Of a DNA stretch of 34,080 nucleotides, positions 8,174-15,450 are shown in pieces. The notes below the pieces were generated by a model, which was not told where the DNA came from, did not search any database, and worked only from the letters and a program-made list of their open reading frames with translations. The DNA lies in NCBI GenBank assembly GCA_030149295.1, contig JASBRV010000060.1:1-34080 (forward strand), in the 5' to 3' direction. A program made the translations under genes and the position numbers. Source of the DNA: Bacteriovoracales bacterium. Lineage in GTDB: Bacteria > Bdellovibrionota > Bacteriovoracia > Bacteriovoracales > Bacteriovoracaceae. Positions within the stretch are counted from its first letter, which is position 1. Every line of letters begins with the position of its first letter.

Positions 8174-8845
8174 ATGCGCTTTTTTCTGGGATCTTCTCTA
8201 TCCTTTATATTTATCTCCCTAATCGTTCTTTTTTGGATAATTGGATTTTATTGGTTTTCTCTTCCCCTTCTTTTCGTTTTTGGTATTTTGCTATTTTTTA
8301 CCAGAAGATTACCTCCTGCATTTCAAGAGGATGGCGCCCTCAAAGATGGGGTTCTTTTTTCTCCAGTAAATGGGAAAGTTGTTGTCGTCAATGAGAATTA
8401 TAATCATGAAATATATGGTGAAGGCACAAAGGAAGTTGTTCTTGTATCTACATGGTGGAGGGAGCATGGTATTTACTTTCCAACCAAGGCAGAAGTAGAT
8501 AATTTGCTATATATCGGTAATAAAGGACACTTTAGACTTTTATCTCAAAATATTTTCAAATCGGATAAAAAAAGAGCACCCAGCCTTACAATTGGAATGA
8601 AGTGCGATCATTCGAATTCTTTTGGGATTGATTTTTATAAATGTCCTTTGGGCTTTTGGCCTAAAATTTTAACGATCCCAGGTGATCGTGGCCGTGCTCA
8701 AGTGAATATGGGTTTTTTTGGTCTTGGAGGAACAACAGTTCTCTATTTACCGTCAGTCTATGAGGTTACGGTTAAAGAAGGCTCAGAGGTAATTGCAGGG
8801 CAAACAATTATTGCTCGTACAACTGAAGTGATAAAGGCGGAGTAA
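8174..8845 (+). CDS. psd: phosphatidylserine-decarboxylase-like protein with altered pyruvoyl site
   Basis: Probably the phosphatidylethanolamine-forming enzyme or a derivative. The 223-residue product has two N-terminal membrane segments (about 5-42) and the compact form of the family. Visible are SPVNGKVV (about 63-70), a WREHGIYFP block where DVH-x2-R-x-P is usual (His98 kept, Asp replaced), and FFGLGGTTVLYLP near residues 181-193. The family normally ends this last block in G-S-T/S-V, where Ser becomes the pyruvoyl cofactor; here Thr187 stands there. Only C-terminal tail features (VKEGSEVIAGQTIIA) look standard. It overlaps pssA by one base (TAATG), the classic psd-pssA pairing, which supports the family call. 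No clear Shine-Dalgarno precedes ATG 8174. Confidence 0.75.
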   Translation: MRFFLGSSLSFIFISLIVLFWIIGFYWFSLPLLFVFGILLFFTRRLPPAFQEDGALKDGVLFSPVNGKVVVVNENYNHEIYGEGTKEVVLVSTWWREHGIYFPTKAEVDNLLYIGNKGHFRLLSQNIFKSDKKRAPSLTIGMKCDHSNSFGIDFYKCPLGFWPKILTIPGDRGRAQVNMGFFGLGGTTVLYLPSVYEVTVKEGSEVIAGQTIIARTTEVIKAE

Positions 8846-9585
8846 TGACACAGGCAAAGAGATTAGCATTCTTTTTACCCAATATTTTCACAGGCTTAAA
8901 TATGGCTTGTGGATTTGCAAGTTTGATTTTTTCATCAAGAGGAATGCATTATGAAGCAGCAATGATTCTTATCTTAGGAGCTATCTTTGATTCTGTTGAT
9001 GGAAGAGTTGCTAGACTTACTGGAACTTCATCAAACTTTGGCGAGCAATTTGATTCTTTAAGTGATGCGGTTTCTTTTGGGGTTGCTCCAGCATTTCTTA
9101 TTTACCAAAAATATTTGATTTCTTATGGAAGACTAGGAGCCGTTGTTGCTTTTATCTATCTGTTATGTGGAGCCTTAAGATTAGCAAGATTTAATGCCAA
9201 TATTTCTAAGGTTAGATCAGACTTTTTTCAAGGTTTACCAAGCCCTGGGGCCGCCATGGGAATCCTTGGTCTTGTTTTATTAGCGGATAGGTTTCCTATT
9301 ATTGATGAATATTCAGGGTTTGCTTTGATCTATACTGGTTTATATGGAATCTTAATGATCACAACGATTCCCTTTCATTCTTTTAAGAATAGTGAGTTAG
9401 TAAGAAGGCATAAAAGAGCTATGCTATTTATTTTCTTTATTAGTGCCGCCCTCACAGTCATTTATTACAGAATTATGTTCTTTGTTGGTATGGCCAGTTA
9501 TGTCTTAATTTCTCTTATTTATTACTTTTATAAAATCAAGGAATTCGGTGATGCGTTTGAGTGGAGTGAAGAAGCAGATTCTTAG
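8845..9585 (+). CDS. pssA: CDP-diacylglycerol--serine O-phosphatidyltransferase
   Basis: Membrane enzyme joining serine to CDP-diacylglycerol to give phosphatidylserine, substrate for the upstream decarboxylase-like protein. The CDP-alcohol phosphotransferase signature D-G-x2-A-R-x8-G-x3-D-x3-D is complete (D52, G53, A56, R57, G66, D70, D74). The first residues KRLAFFLPNIFTGLNMACGF are typical of the type II PssA group, and about seven hydrophobic segments follow in 246 residues. It is coupled to the preceding gene by a TAATG overlap, and its 3' end overlaps the next gene by 35 bases. Confidence 0.95.
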   Translation: MTQAKRLAFFLPNIFTGLNMACGFASLIFSSRGMHYEAAMILILGAIFDSVDGRVARLTGTSSNFGEQFDSLSDAVSFGVAPAFLIYQKYLISYGRLGAVVAFIYLLCGALRLARFNANISKVRSDFFQGLPSPGAAMGILGLVLLADRFPIIDEYSGFALIYTGLYGILMITTIPFHSFKNSELVRRHKRAMLFIFFISAALTVIYYRIMFFVGMASYVLISLIYYFYKIKEFGDAFEWSEEADS

Positions 9586-10537
9586 TATCTTATTTTTTGT
9601 TTGCACTGCTCCCTTAGCGAGTGATTTCGGTGTAGCTATGCCAGATCAACTCAAGGGTGAGGACGCTACGTATAAGTTTTCCGAAAATGAGAGCATTAAA
9701 GATTCGAGAATCGATCTCAATATGGGTGATCGAGAATTCAATCCAAAAGAAAATGAGGATGAGAAAATTTTTGCTATTCCTGAAACCGTGGAAGAAAAGG
9801 TTCCTGTCCCCAGTGAAAAAAATAAACTTCTTGGTGCGGGGAATGCGACGCCTTTTGTTAATGAAAAACGAGACTCGATTATTTCTTTTACTAACAAAAA
9901 AATTCACCAGGAAATATATAATAAGTCAGACTCGGCCTTGTCATTAAGTTATTTACCAGATGACTACTCAGTCTCAGGAAGAGGCGGGGCATTTGATAGA
10001 ACTTACAATGGTCCAGGTGGAAGGCGCGGCGGGTTCGTTCATTTTACTTATGATTCCTACCTTTCTCATTGGTGGCTTAATACTTTCTATGGCTTCGGAT
10101 TAGGACTTGGTTTTTCAAGTGGAGAAGGACAATTTTCTGATTCGGTAGTAGAGCAAACGGGTACCAATTTTCAACTTTTTTCGATTCCTGTTGACCTTCG
10201 CCTTGGCTTTGAAATTGTTCCTTCTCGCTATTTTAAATTGCATCTTGCTGGCGGTCCCTCTGCGATGGGACTTTATCAATCAAGAGATGATTTGCCACGA
10301 GAAGACGATGATCGTTATAAAAGACAAATTAGTTACGGCTATTTCGCTCAGGCGAAGTTTCAAATCAATTTGAGTGCTCTCTTTTCAAGCCTAGCTTTTA
10401 GAACTTATAGTCGTAGTGATATGTCTAATATGTTTCTCAATATTGAAGCCAGAACTCATACATATGAAAACTTTCAAGACGATATTTCGATCACGGGCTC
10501 AACTTTTGGTTTGGGTTTAACCTTTGAATACTTATAA
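9551..10537 (+). CDS. predicted outer-membrane beta-barrel protein, unknown role
   Basis: I do not recognise a named family. The 328-residue product starts with a signal peptide (KK then a hydrophobic run ending about TAPLAS). A charged, low-complexity periplasmic-looking stretch follows (about 30-110, many Glu/Lys). The C-terminal ~190 residues have alternating hydrophobic/aromatic strands, Gly-rich turns and a terminal GLGLTFEYL, typical of an eight-to-ten-strand barrel. An in-frame GTG at 9548 directly precedes the chosen ATG 9551. The gene starts 35 bases inside pssA and ends 14 bases inside truA, so it is embedded in the phospholipid operon. Barrel prediction is from pattern only. Confidence 0.7.
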   Translation: MRLSGVKKQILSILFFVCTAPLASDFGVAMPDQLKGEDATYKFSENESIKDSRIDLNMGDREFNPKENEDEKIFAIPETVEEKVPVPSEKNKLLGAGNATPFVNEKRDSIISFTNKKIHQEIYNKSDSALSLSYLPDDYSVSGRGGAFDRTYNGPGGRRGGFVHFTYDSYLSHWWLNTFYGFGLGLGFSSGEGQFSDSVVEQTGTNFQLFSIPVDLRLGFEIVPSRYFKLHLAGGPSAMGLYQSRDDLPREDDDRYKRQISYGYFAQAKFQINLSALFSSLAFRTYSRSDMSNMFLNIEARTHTYENFQDDISITGSTFGLGLTFEYL

Positions 10538-11321
10538 GATTCTTCTTTCTTATTCAGGTTTAGGTTTTGAAGGTTGGCAAATTCAACCAAAAGGTCATAA
10601 GACAATTCAGGGCGAGCTAAACAAAGCTCTTGAAAAAATTTGCAAATCAAAGGAAGTACAAACTCTGGGTTCAGGTCGTACAGACAGTGGAGTTCATGCA
10701 GTGGGCCAGGTCGTTCGCTTGGCCATCCCCATAGAGATAGAGCCTAATGCGCTTAAGCGTGCTTTGAATTCACACCTTCCAGCAGCGATACGAGTCCTAA
10801 AATGTGAGGAGATAAGCGCTGATTTTCATCCAGTCAGAGACGTTCGCTGGAAGGAGTATCAGTATTTCCTTTTTTGTGGAGAAGTTCTTCCCCCAGTTAA
10901 AGCTGGGCATTGGACACACTGCATATATAATTTGGATCTTGATAAAATGAGGCAAGCCATAAAAGCCTTTGAGGGGAGACATGATTTTATCAACTTTTCC
11001 ACAAAGGGCACGGAAGTCTCTAGCACCGTGAGAGAGATCTTTTCTTGTAATATCGAGTGTCTCACCCCTGAGTTAGAAACTGGTCCCTGGGGCGAAGGCC
11101 AACTCATTAAATTTTCATTTGTAGGTGAGGGCTTTTTAAAACAAATGGTTAGGTTACTGGTAGGAACTTTGATTAATGCTGGGCGTGGTAAGGTCGTGAA
11201 AGGTGATATTGAAGAGTTTTTAGTTTCTGCAAAGGAGACTAAGTTAGCAGCAGTTGCACCACCAGATGGACTTTATTTAAAGCACGTAGAATACCATAAA
11301 GACTGGCCTTTAGACGATTGA
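10524..11321 (+). CDS. truA: tRNA pseudouridine synthase A
   Basis: Converts U38-40 of the anticodon stem-loop to pseudouridine. The 265-residue product shows YSGLGFEGWQIQP at the N-terminus, the catalytic GSGRTDSGVHA motif (Asp54), the NFSTKG region and the C-terminal FVGEGFLKQMVRLLVGTL block. The start is TTG 10524: an in-frame stop at 10518 excludes any earlier start, and later codons would cut into the conserved first strand. It therefore overlaps the upstream gene by 14 bases in another frame and is probably translated by coupling. Confidence 0.93.
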   Translation: MNTYKILLSYSGLGFEGWQIQPKGHKTIQGELNKALEKICKSKEVQTLGSGRTDSGVHAVGQVVRLAIPIEIEPNALKRALNSHLPAAIRVLKCEEISADFHPVRDVRWKEYQYFLFCGEVLPPVKAGHWTHCIYNLDLDKMRQAIKAFEGRHDFINFSTKGTEVSSTVREIFSCNIECLTPELETGPWGEGQLIKFSFVGEGFLKQMVRLLVGTLINAGRGKVVKGDIEEFLVSAKETKLAAVAPPDGLYLKHVEYHKDWPLDD

Positions 11322-11346
11322 CAAATTCTCACTGTCCCGATAGTTT
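11318..11346 (+). promoter_or_regulatory. promoter for tig
   Basis: A perfect TTGACA (11318-11323) overlaps the truA stop and is followed after 17 bases by TAGTTT (11341-11346). Transcription would begin near 11353 and give a leader of about 84 bases. That leader contains a small hairpin: GAGC (11381-11384) with GCTC (11404-11407), and inside it GGCG (11390-11393) with TGCC (11398-11401). The -10 is weak but the -35 and spacing are ideal. Confidence 0.55.
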
Positions 11347-11436
11347 CCTGTAAATTTAATAACCTAGAGTCGAAGACCATGAGCAGCGTGGCGCTTGTGC
11401 CAAGCTCTATCGCACTGCCAATAAAGAGGAAACTAA

Positions 11437-12726
11437 ATGTCTTATCAAGTTGAAGAAGTTAATGGTTGTACTAAGAAAATCGTATTTAATTTTGAAAGTC
11501 TAGATCTTACGACAGAGATCAAAGATGCACTTATCAAAAAGCAAAAATCCGTAAGCCTTAAAGGGTTTAGAAAAGGGAAAGCACCTCTTTCTGTGGTTGA
11601 GCAAATGTATCGTCCTCAGGTGGAAAACGATGCTCTTAATAATTTTATTCAAAATCAAATGTATGAAGCCATCACAAAAGAAGACTTAAAAGTCGTTGGT
11701 TATCCTGCCTTTGAAAATATGAATTATGAGCCTGGAAAGTCAGTAAGCTTTGATGCTGTTGTAGAAATCTTTCCAGAGATCGAGCTAAAAGATATGTCCA
11801 AGCTCTCTTTTACTAAAGATAAGGTAGAGTTTGATGATTCTGATTTAGATGGTGCTCGTAAAAACTACTTGAATTCTAAAGCAGAGATGAAAGAAGTCAC
11901 TGATGAGTCAGTAGCTCTAGATAAAGGTCTCTTTGCAGTTATGAATTTTGAAGGTGAGAGAGCTGATGGTGAGAAGCCCGAAAATATGAAAGGTGAGGAG
12001 TTCCTTTTAGAGATTGGCTCTGGTCAGTTTATTCCGGGATTTGAAGAACAAATGGTGGGAATGAAGAAAGGGGAAAAGAAGACTTTAGAGGTTACTTTTC
12101 CTGAGGACTATCAAGCTCAAGAGCTTCAAGGGGAGCTGGTTAAATTTCATGTAGAGCTTCTTGAAATTAAAGAGAAAAATTATCCAGAATTTACAGACGA
12201 GTTGGCTAAAGAATTTGGATATGAATCAGTAGAAGATTTCAATGAGAAGAATAAGAAAAATATCATGGAGCAACGTGATCGTCAGGCTAAGCAAAAGCTT
12301 AACCAAGAAATTCTTGAGAAACTAGTTGAAGAAAATAGCTTTGATATTCCTCAAACCCTTGTTTCTCAACAAGAAGAGCATTTAAAAGAGGATGTGAAAA
12401 GAACTCTCTCTCAACAAGGTTTTAACGAGTCTATGATGGAAGAATACTTTCAAAAATGGGCCGGTGATATGACTGATAAAGCCAAGTTTCAGGTGAGATC
12501 AGGTCTTATTCTCGACTCAATTGCAAAAGAGCATAATATTGAAGCTAATAATGATGACTTTGAAAAGAAACTTGAAGAAGTGGGCTCAACGTCAGGTCTT
12601 CCTATGGATCAAATTAAGAACTTCTACACTCAAGATCAGAGAATGAAGAACAACCTTATGTTCGCTATTCGTGAGGAAAAAACCTTTGATAAGATTTATG
12701 ACCTAGTGGAAGTCAAAGAAGCTTAA
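11437..12726 (+). CDS. tig: trigger factor
   Basis: Ribosome-bound chaperone and peptidyl-prolyl isomerase that meets nascent chains at the exit tunnel. The 429-residue product has the N-terminal ribosome-binding domain with the signature GFRKGKAP (residues 43-50). A FKBP-type isomerase domain follows (about 150-245, GSGQFIPGFEEQMVGMKKGE). The C-terminal chaperone arms are rich in Lys, Glu and Gln. AGAGGAAACTAA before ATG 11437 gives a good ribosome site. It has its own promoter and terminator. No clpP/clpX follows, unlike the common tig-clpP-clpX arrangement. Confidence 0.97.
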   Translation: MSYQVEEVNGCTKKIVFNFESLDLTTEIKDALIKKQKSVSLKGFRKGKAPLSVVEQMYRPQVENDALNNFIQNQMYEAITKEDLKVVGYPAFENMNYEPGKSVSFDAVVEIFPEIELKDMSKLSFTKDKVEFDDSDLDGARKNYLNSKAEMKEVTDESVALDKGLFAVMNFEGERADGEKPENMKGEEFLLEIGSGQFIPGFEEQMVGMKKGEKKTLEVTFPEDYQAQELQGELVKFHVELLEIKEKNYPEFTDELAKEFGYESVEDFNEKNKKNIMEQRDRQAKQKLNQEILEKLVEENSFDIPQTLVSQQEEHLKEDVKRTLSQQGFNESMMEEYFQKWAGDMTDKAKFQVRSGLILDSIAKEHNIEANNDDFEKKLEEVGSTSGLPMDQIKNFYTQDQRMKNNLMFAIREEKTFDKIYDLVEVKEA

Positions 12727-12751
12727 TCCCAAAAAGACATACTATCCAATT

Positions 12752-12777
12752 AAACCCTGCGAATGCAGGGTTTTTTT
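12752..12777 (+). terminator. rho-independent terminator after tig
   Basis: AAACCCTGC (12752-12760) pairs perfectly with GCAGGGTTT (12765-12773) around GAAT, and the T-run continues to 12777. It ends the monocistronic tig unit. Confidence 0.93.
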
Positions 12778-12829
12778 ATAGACTTTTGTAAGGTGTGAGT
12801 CATTTTATTGTTACAATCTTTTTGCCTCT

Positions 12830-12857
12830 TTTACTCATTTTTATTTTCTCATACAAT
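12830..12857 (+). promoter_or_regulatory. possible promoter for secretin-N-like gene
   Basis: TTTACT (12830-12835) and TACAAT (12852-12857) are 16 bases apart, 32 bases before the start codon of the next gene and after the tig terminator, where a promoter is needed. A second TACAAT at 12812-12817 has no good -35. Confidence 0.35.
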
Positions 12858-12888
12858 TTCTCTAACAATTACGACCTTAGGAGATTTT

Positions 12889-13518
12889 ATGAAAAGCATT
12901 CTTACCCTCATTTTTACGTTTAGTTCAATTCACCTTTATGCTGCCAAGATTGATTGTCGTGGATTGAGTGAGTGTCTAAGTGAATACGGAAAACTTACAG
13001 GAAAAAAGCATCTCACATTTGAGAAGATCTCAGAGAAAAACCCTAAGTCTTTTGTGTTTGAAGGTGATGAAAAAGAGCTAGAGGAAGTTTTTACTTTTTT
13101 CCTTAACCAAAATGGCTATACGAGAATTAGTCCAACGGATACTTCAAAGTACTACGTGATTTCAACTAGAGACATTCGCTACAATCCTGTTCAAAGCTTC
13201 AAAGAGAATGAGGTAAACAATATCCCAAAGACGTATGATTATTTTATGCTTTCAGTTCCTTTAAAGAATAAGCTATTAGCTAATGATATCACGCGAAGTT
13301 TAAGACCCTTTATGTCTCGTTATGGAAGAATTATTAGTAATGATTTGACTGGAATGGTGACTCTTCAGGAAACAGGAGTCAATATTCACAGACTCTATCA
13401 ACATGTAAAACAAAATGACATTCCTTTTTCAAGGGAAGAGAAAAAAGAGTATTTTAAGCGTCGTAAGTATGAAAAGGAGCTAAGAATTAAAGAAATGAAG
13501 TATAGTAAAAGAAAATAG
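12889..13518 (+). CDS. exported protein with secretin N0/N1-like domains but no secretin pore
   Basis: The 209-residue product has a signal peptide (KSILTLIFTFSSIHLYAA). A short domain follows (about 20-100, including FVFEGDEKELEEVFTFFLNQ) resembling the N0/STN fold. Then comes a segment (about 115-170: FMLSVPLKNKLLANDITRSL, with GRIISNDLTGMVTLQE after it) with the spacing of a secretin N1 repeat. The C-terminus is a Lys/Arg/Glu-rich tail with no beta-barrel gate domain, whereas real secretins run on for 300 or more residues. An upstream TTG (12808) is open, but ATG 12889 is preceded by TAGGAG and opens the signal peptide, so I use it. It may be a periplasmic partner of a type II/IV pilus secretin; that role is inference. 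Confidence 0.65.
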   Translation: MKSILTLIFTFSSIHLYAAKIDCRGLSECLSEYGKLTGKKHLTFEKISEKNPKSFVFEGDEKELEEVFTFFLNQNGYTRISPTDTSKYYVISTRDIRYNPVQSFKENEVNNIPKTYDYFMLSVPLKNKLLANDITRSLRPFMSRYGRIISNDLTGMVTLQETGVNIHRLYQHVKQNDIPFSREEKKEYFKRRKYEKELRIKEMKYSKRK

Positions 13519-13539
13519 AATGATTCGTTTTATTTTAAA

Positions 13540-13968
13540 CTAACTTGAAATAGAGATAGCTTCAGATTTTATTAGTGAGTTAATAAAACTTTTAAACTCT
13601 TCTCTAGTAAAGGGCTTCCTTAAGGAATTTAAGGCACCCTTTTCTAGAGCAAGCTCTATTAGTTTATCTGCGCTATGCTCTCCAACCATTTGGCTTCCCC
13701 CGCTAGAGCAAACGCAGATTTTAAGGTTTGGATAGAAGACCTTTACATGTTCAAGAAAAACAACGCCATTCATTTCGGGCATCATAATATCAGTTACTAG
13801 GAGGTCGAAATTTCCATGCTTTTTAAGAGCTTCCAAGCCCTCGATAGCATCAGGAGATGTATGAAGTTCCAAGCCCAAGCCTTTTAGGGCAAGCTTCATG
13901 AAATTGAGCATATCCGGATCATCATCGACCAGTAGAACCTTTATTTTCTTTTTTAAGTTAAAGAACAT
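13540..13968 (-). CDS. stand-alone CheY-like response regulator
   Basis: Single receiver domain of 142 residues with no output domain. The acidic pocket is DDD at 15-17, the phospho-acceptor is Asp60 (LLVTDIMMPEMNG), the switch Ser is in VCSSGG (about 88) and the conserved Lys is Lys117 (RKPF). All phosphotransfer residues are present, so it should be phosphorylatable. GAGGT lies two bases before the ATG. No histidine kinase or chemotaxis gene is adjacent; its partners are elsewhere. It is convergent with the secretin-N-like gene, 21 bases apart. Confidence 0.9.
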   Translation of the reverse strand: MFFNLKKKIKVLLVDDDPDMLNFMKLALKGLGLELHTSPDAIEGLEALKKHGNFDLLVTDIMMPEMNGVVFLEHVKVFYPNLKICVCSSGGSQMVGEHSADKLIELALEKGALNSLRKPFTREEFKSFINSLIKSEAISISS

Positions 13969-14105
13969 ACCTCATTATAAATAATGTGAGTATTTCTTCA
14001 TAAAAACTGAAGAGACCTCGTCATTTCAGGTAGTTTGTATGTTGATAGATTTCAAGAAATTAGATACTTAGGGACAGTCTGCCATGAATATATGGCCAAT
14101 TGAAA

Positions 14106-14133
14106 GGGCTTCATACTGATTATTTAGAAGCCC
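14106..14133 (-). terminator. hairpin downstream of the secreted-protein gene, possible terminator
   Basis: GGGCTTC (14106-14112) pairs with GAAGCCC (14127-14133) over a 14-base loop, 22 bases beyond the stop of the minus-strand gene. Only a broken T-run follows on the minus strand, so termination is uncertain. The rest of the 13969-14155 gap shows nothing I can support. Confidence 0.3.
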
Positions 14134-14155
14134 CTTATAAAACAATGATTACCAA

Positions 14156-14698
14156 TCAAGGTCTTACTTCATTTACTTTAGCTGTCGTGTAGCACTTAGC
14201 GGGAATGTAGTCACCGTGGTGATCATCTAAGTTTAAAGGAAAAACAGCATCAAACTCTCTGGTTTCAATATCCCACATCCAGTTAGGGTTCCAGTGATTA
14301 GAAACAGATTCCGTTCCAATAACCTTATAATTAGGAGATACGATGAACTCGATACTTTCAACACCACCATTTATAGTAAGGGTAGTACTGTCATAATCGT
14401 AGAGGTCAAACTTCAAATATCCCTTATACTTTCTGCCTCTGTAAGGAACGTTGGTGACCCGACGGTCGCTAATAGAAGTATGTCCTTGGAATTGGATACC
14501 CGCTACTTCTCTATCTAAATGTCCAAGAATAAGGACATCATATCTATCAATGAATCCTTTTTTAGCTTCACCATCAAGTTCAGAAACTCTAGCGTTTAAG
14601 GTAATCTCAATAACGCCTTTCTTTCCATAGCAGTTGAAGCTAGTCGCAAATGTATTTAAAGATGTTAATACTGATAGAGCAATAATTGCTTTTTTCAT
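14156..14698 (-). CDS. small secreted protein of unknown function
   Basis: I do not recognise a family. The 180-residue product has a signal peptide (MKKAIIALSVLTSLNTFA) and a mature part rich in predicted beta strands (many Tyr, Asp, Gly). It has only two cysteines, near the two ends (NCYGKKG and AKCYTTA), which could form one disulfide. The open frame reaches 14767, but ATG 14698 is preceded by AGGAGAG and starts the signal peptide. It is separated from the aromatic operon upstream by 108 bases and likely has its own promoter, though I find no clear one. Confidence 0.65.
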   Translation of the reverse strand: MKKAIIALSVLTSLNTFATSFNCYGKKGVIEITLNARVSELDGEAKKGFIDRYDVLILGHLDREVAGIQFQGHTSISDRRVTNVPYRGRKYKGYLKFDLYDYDSTTLTINGGVESIEFIVSPNYKVIGTESVSNHWNPNWMWDIETREFDAVFPLNLDDHHGDYIPAKCYTTAKVNEVRP

Positions 14699-14806
14699 CT
14701 CTCTCTCCTGATTTTTCACAAATTTTTTTAACACAGGAGAAAGGTGTTTGCGGATATTTTGAGACATTTTGAAGTTTTTTCAGTTTAGTAAAATTAACGA
14801 CTTAGG

Positions 14807-15433
14807 TCACTTCTGGATTTGTGCTCCCATGAGTCTGTCGAGCTGAATCCTATTATCACAAAGAATCCAGTCGTTTCCAGCGCCTCTTCCAACGGGAGCA
14901 AATTTATCAGTGTCTATTCTTCCATTATCCAGAAGGCTATCAGCAATATGAACTTTAATGACCTCTCCGGTAATAATTTGTCCCTGTCCAGGTTGGTCAC
15001 CGTAGCTTAGGTGATCTCGATAGATGCATTCAAAGTGAATGAGACTTTCTTTGATTCTGCGGGCTTTAATTTTTTCGCAATCAATAGGAGTGAGACCAGC
15101 ATGAATAAACTCATCTTCTCCATAAGGAAGTTCAGTAGAGGTTGCATTGATCTTGTCGACAATCGGCTGGGAGACAAAGTTAACAACGAATTCCTTTTCT
15201 CTGAAAATATTCTTGGGAGTGTCTTTCATCTCACCCGTTGAGCTACGAATAAGAGGACAAAAGGCAACAATCATGGGCTTAGCCGATACAGCAGTAAAAA
15301 AGCTAAAAGGCGCTACATTATTTGTACCGTCTTCATTTAGGGTTGAAACGACAGCGATCGGTCTCGGCAGGATACTTCCAATAAGGAATTTGTAATTGTC
15401 TTTAAAGTCTCCGTTGGTATCAAAACTTTGCAT
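14807..15433 (-). CDS. flavin reductase-like (FMN-binding split barrel) protein
   Basis: The 208-residue product resembles the flavin reductase/DIM6-NTAB family. Visible are FLIGSILPRPIAVVSTLNED at the N-terminus, the flavin-contact block NNVAPFSFFTAVSAKP, the FVVNFV strand, and a C-terminal AP-(V)GRG motif followed by Arg/Leu. Members bind FMN and either reduce flavin with NAD(P)H or serve as partner of an oxygenase. It is last in the aromatic catabolic operon, 17 bases after the homogentisate dioxygenase gene. The upstream enzymes need no reduced flavin, so its role here is unclear. Confidence 0.8.
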   Translation of the reverse strand: MQSFDTNGDFKDNYKFLIGSILPRPIAVVSTLNEDGTNNVAPFSFFTAVSAKPMIVAFCPLIRSSTGEMKDTPKNIFREKEFVVNFVSQPIVDKINATSTELPYGEDEFIHAGLTPIDCEKIKARRIKESLIHFECIYRDHLSYGDQPGQGQIITGEVIKVHIADSLLDNGRIDTDKFAPVGRGAGNDWILCDNRIQLDRLMGAQIQK

Positions 15434-15450
15434 GGTCTTTTTCCTATATT

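Noticed and set aside
8170..8394. Open frame of 74 codons overlapping the start of the psd-like gene
   Set aside because: It is the shifted frame of a hydrophobic stretch and has no ribosome site or family resemblance.
11379..11452. Small open frame (24 codons, starting MSSVALVPSS) in the tig leader overlapping the tig start
   Set aside because: No convincing ribosome site, and its codons coincide with the leader hairpin. A chance frame is more likely than a leader peptide.
13975..13985. TATAAT-like sequence on the minus strand upstream of the receiver gene
   Set aside because: It lies so close to the ATG that transcription would begin at or after the ribosome site, and no -35 is visible.
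13969..14155. Possible small RNA or tRNA in the 187-base gap
   Set aside because: No cloverleaf, no promoter-terminator pair and no open frame with a ribosome site; only the hairpin at 14106-14133.
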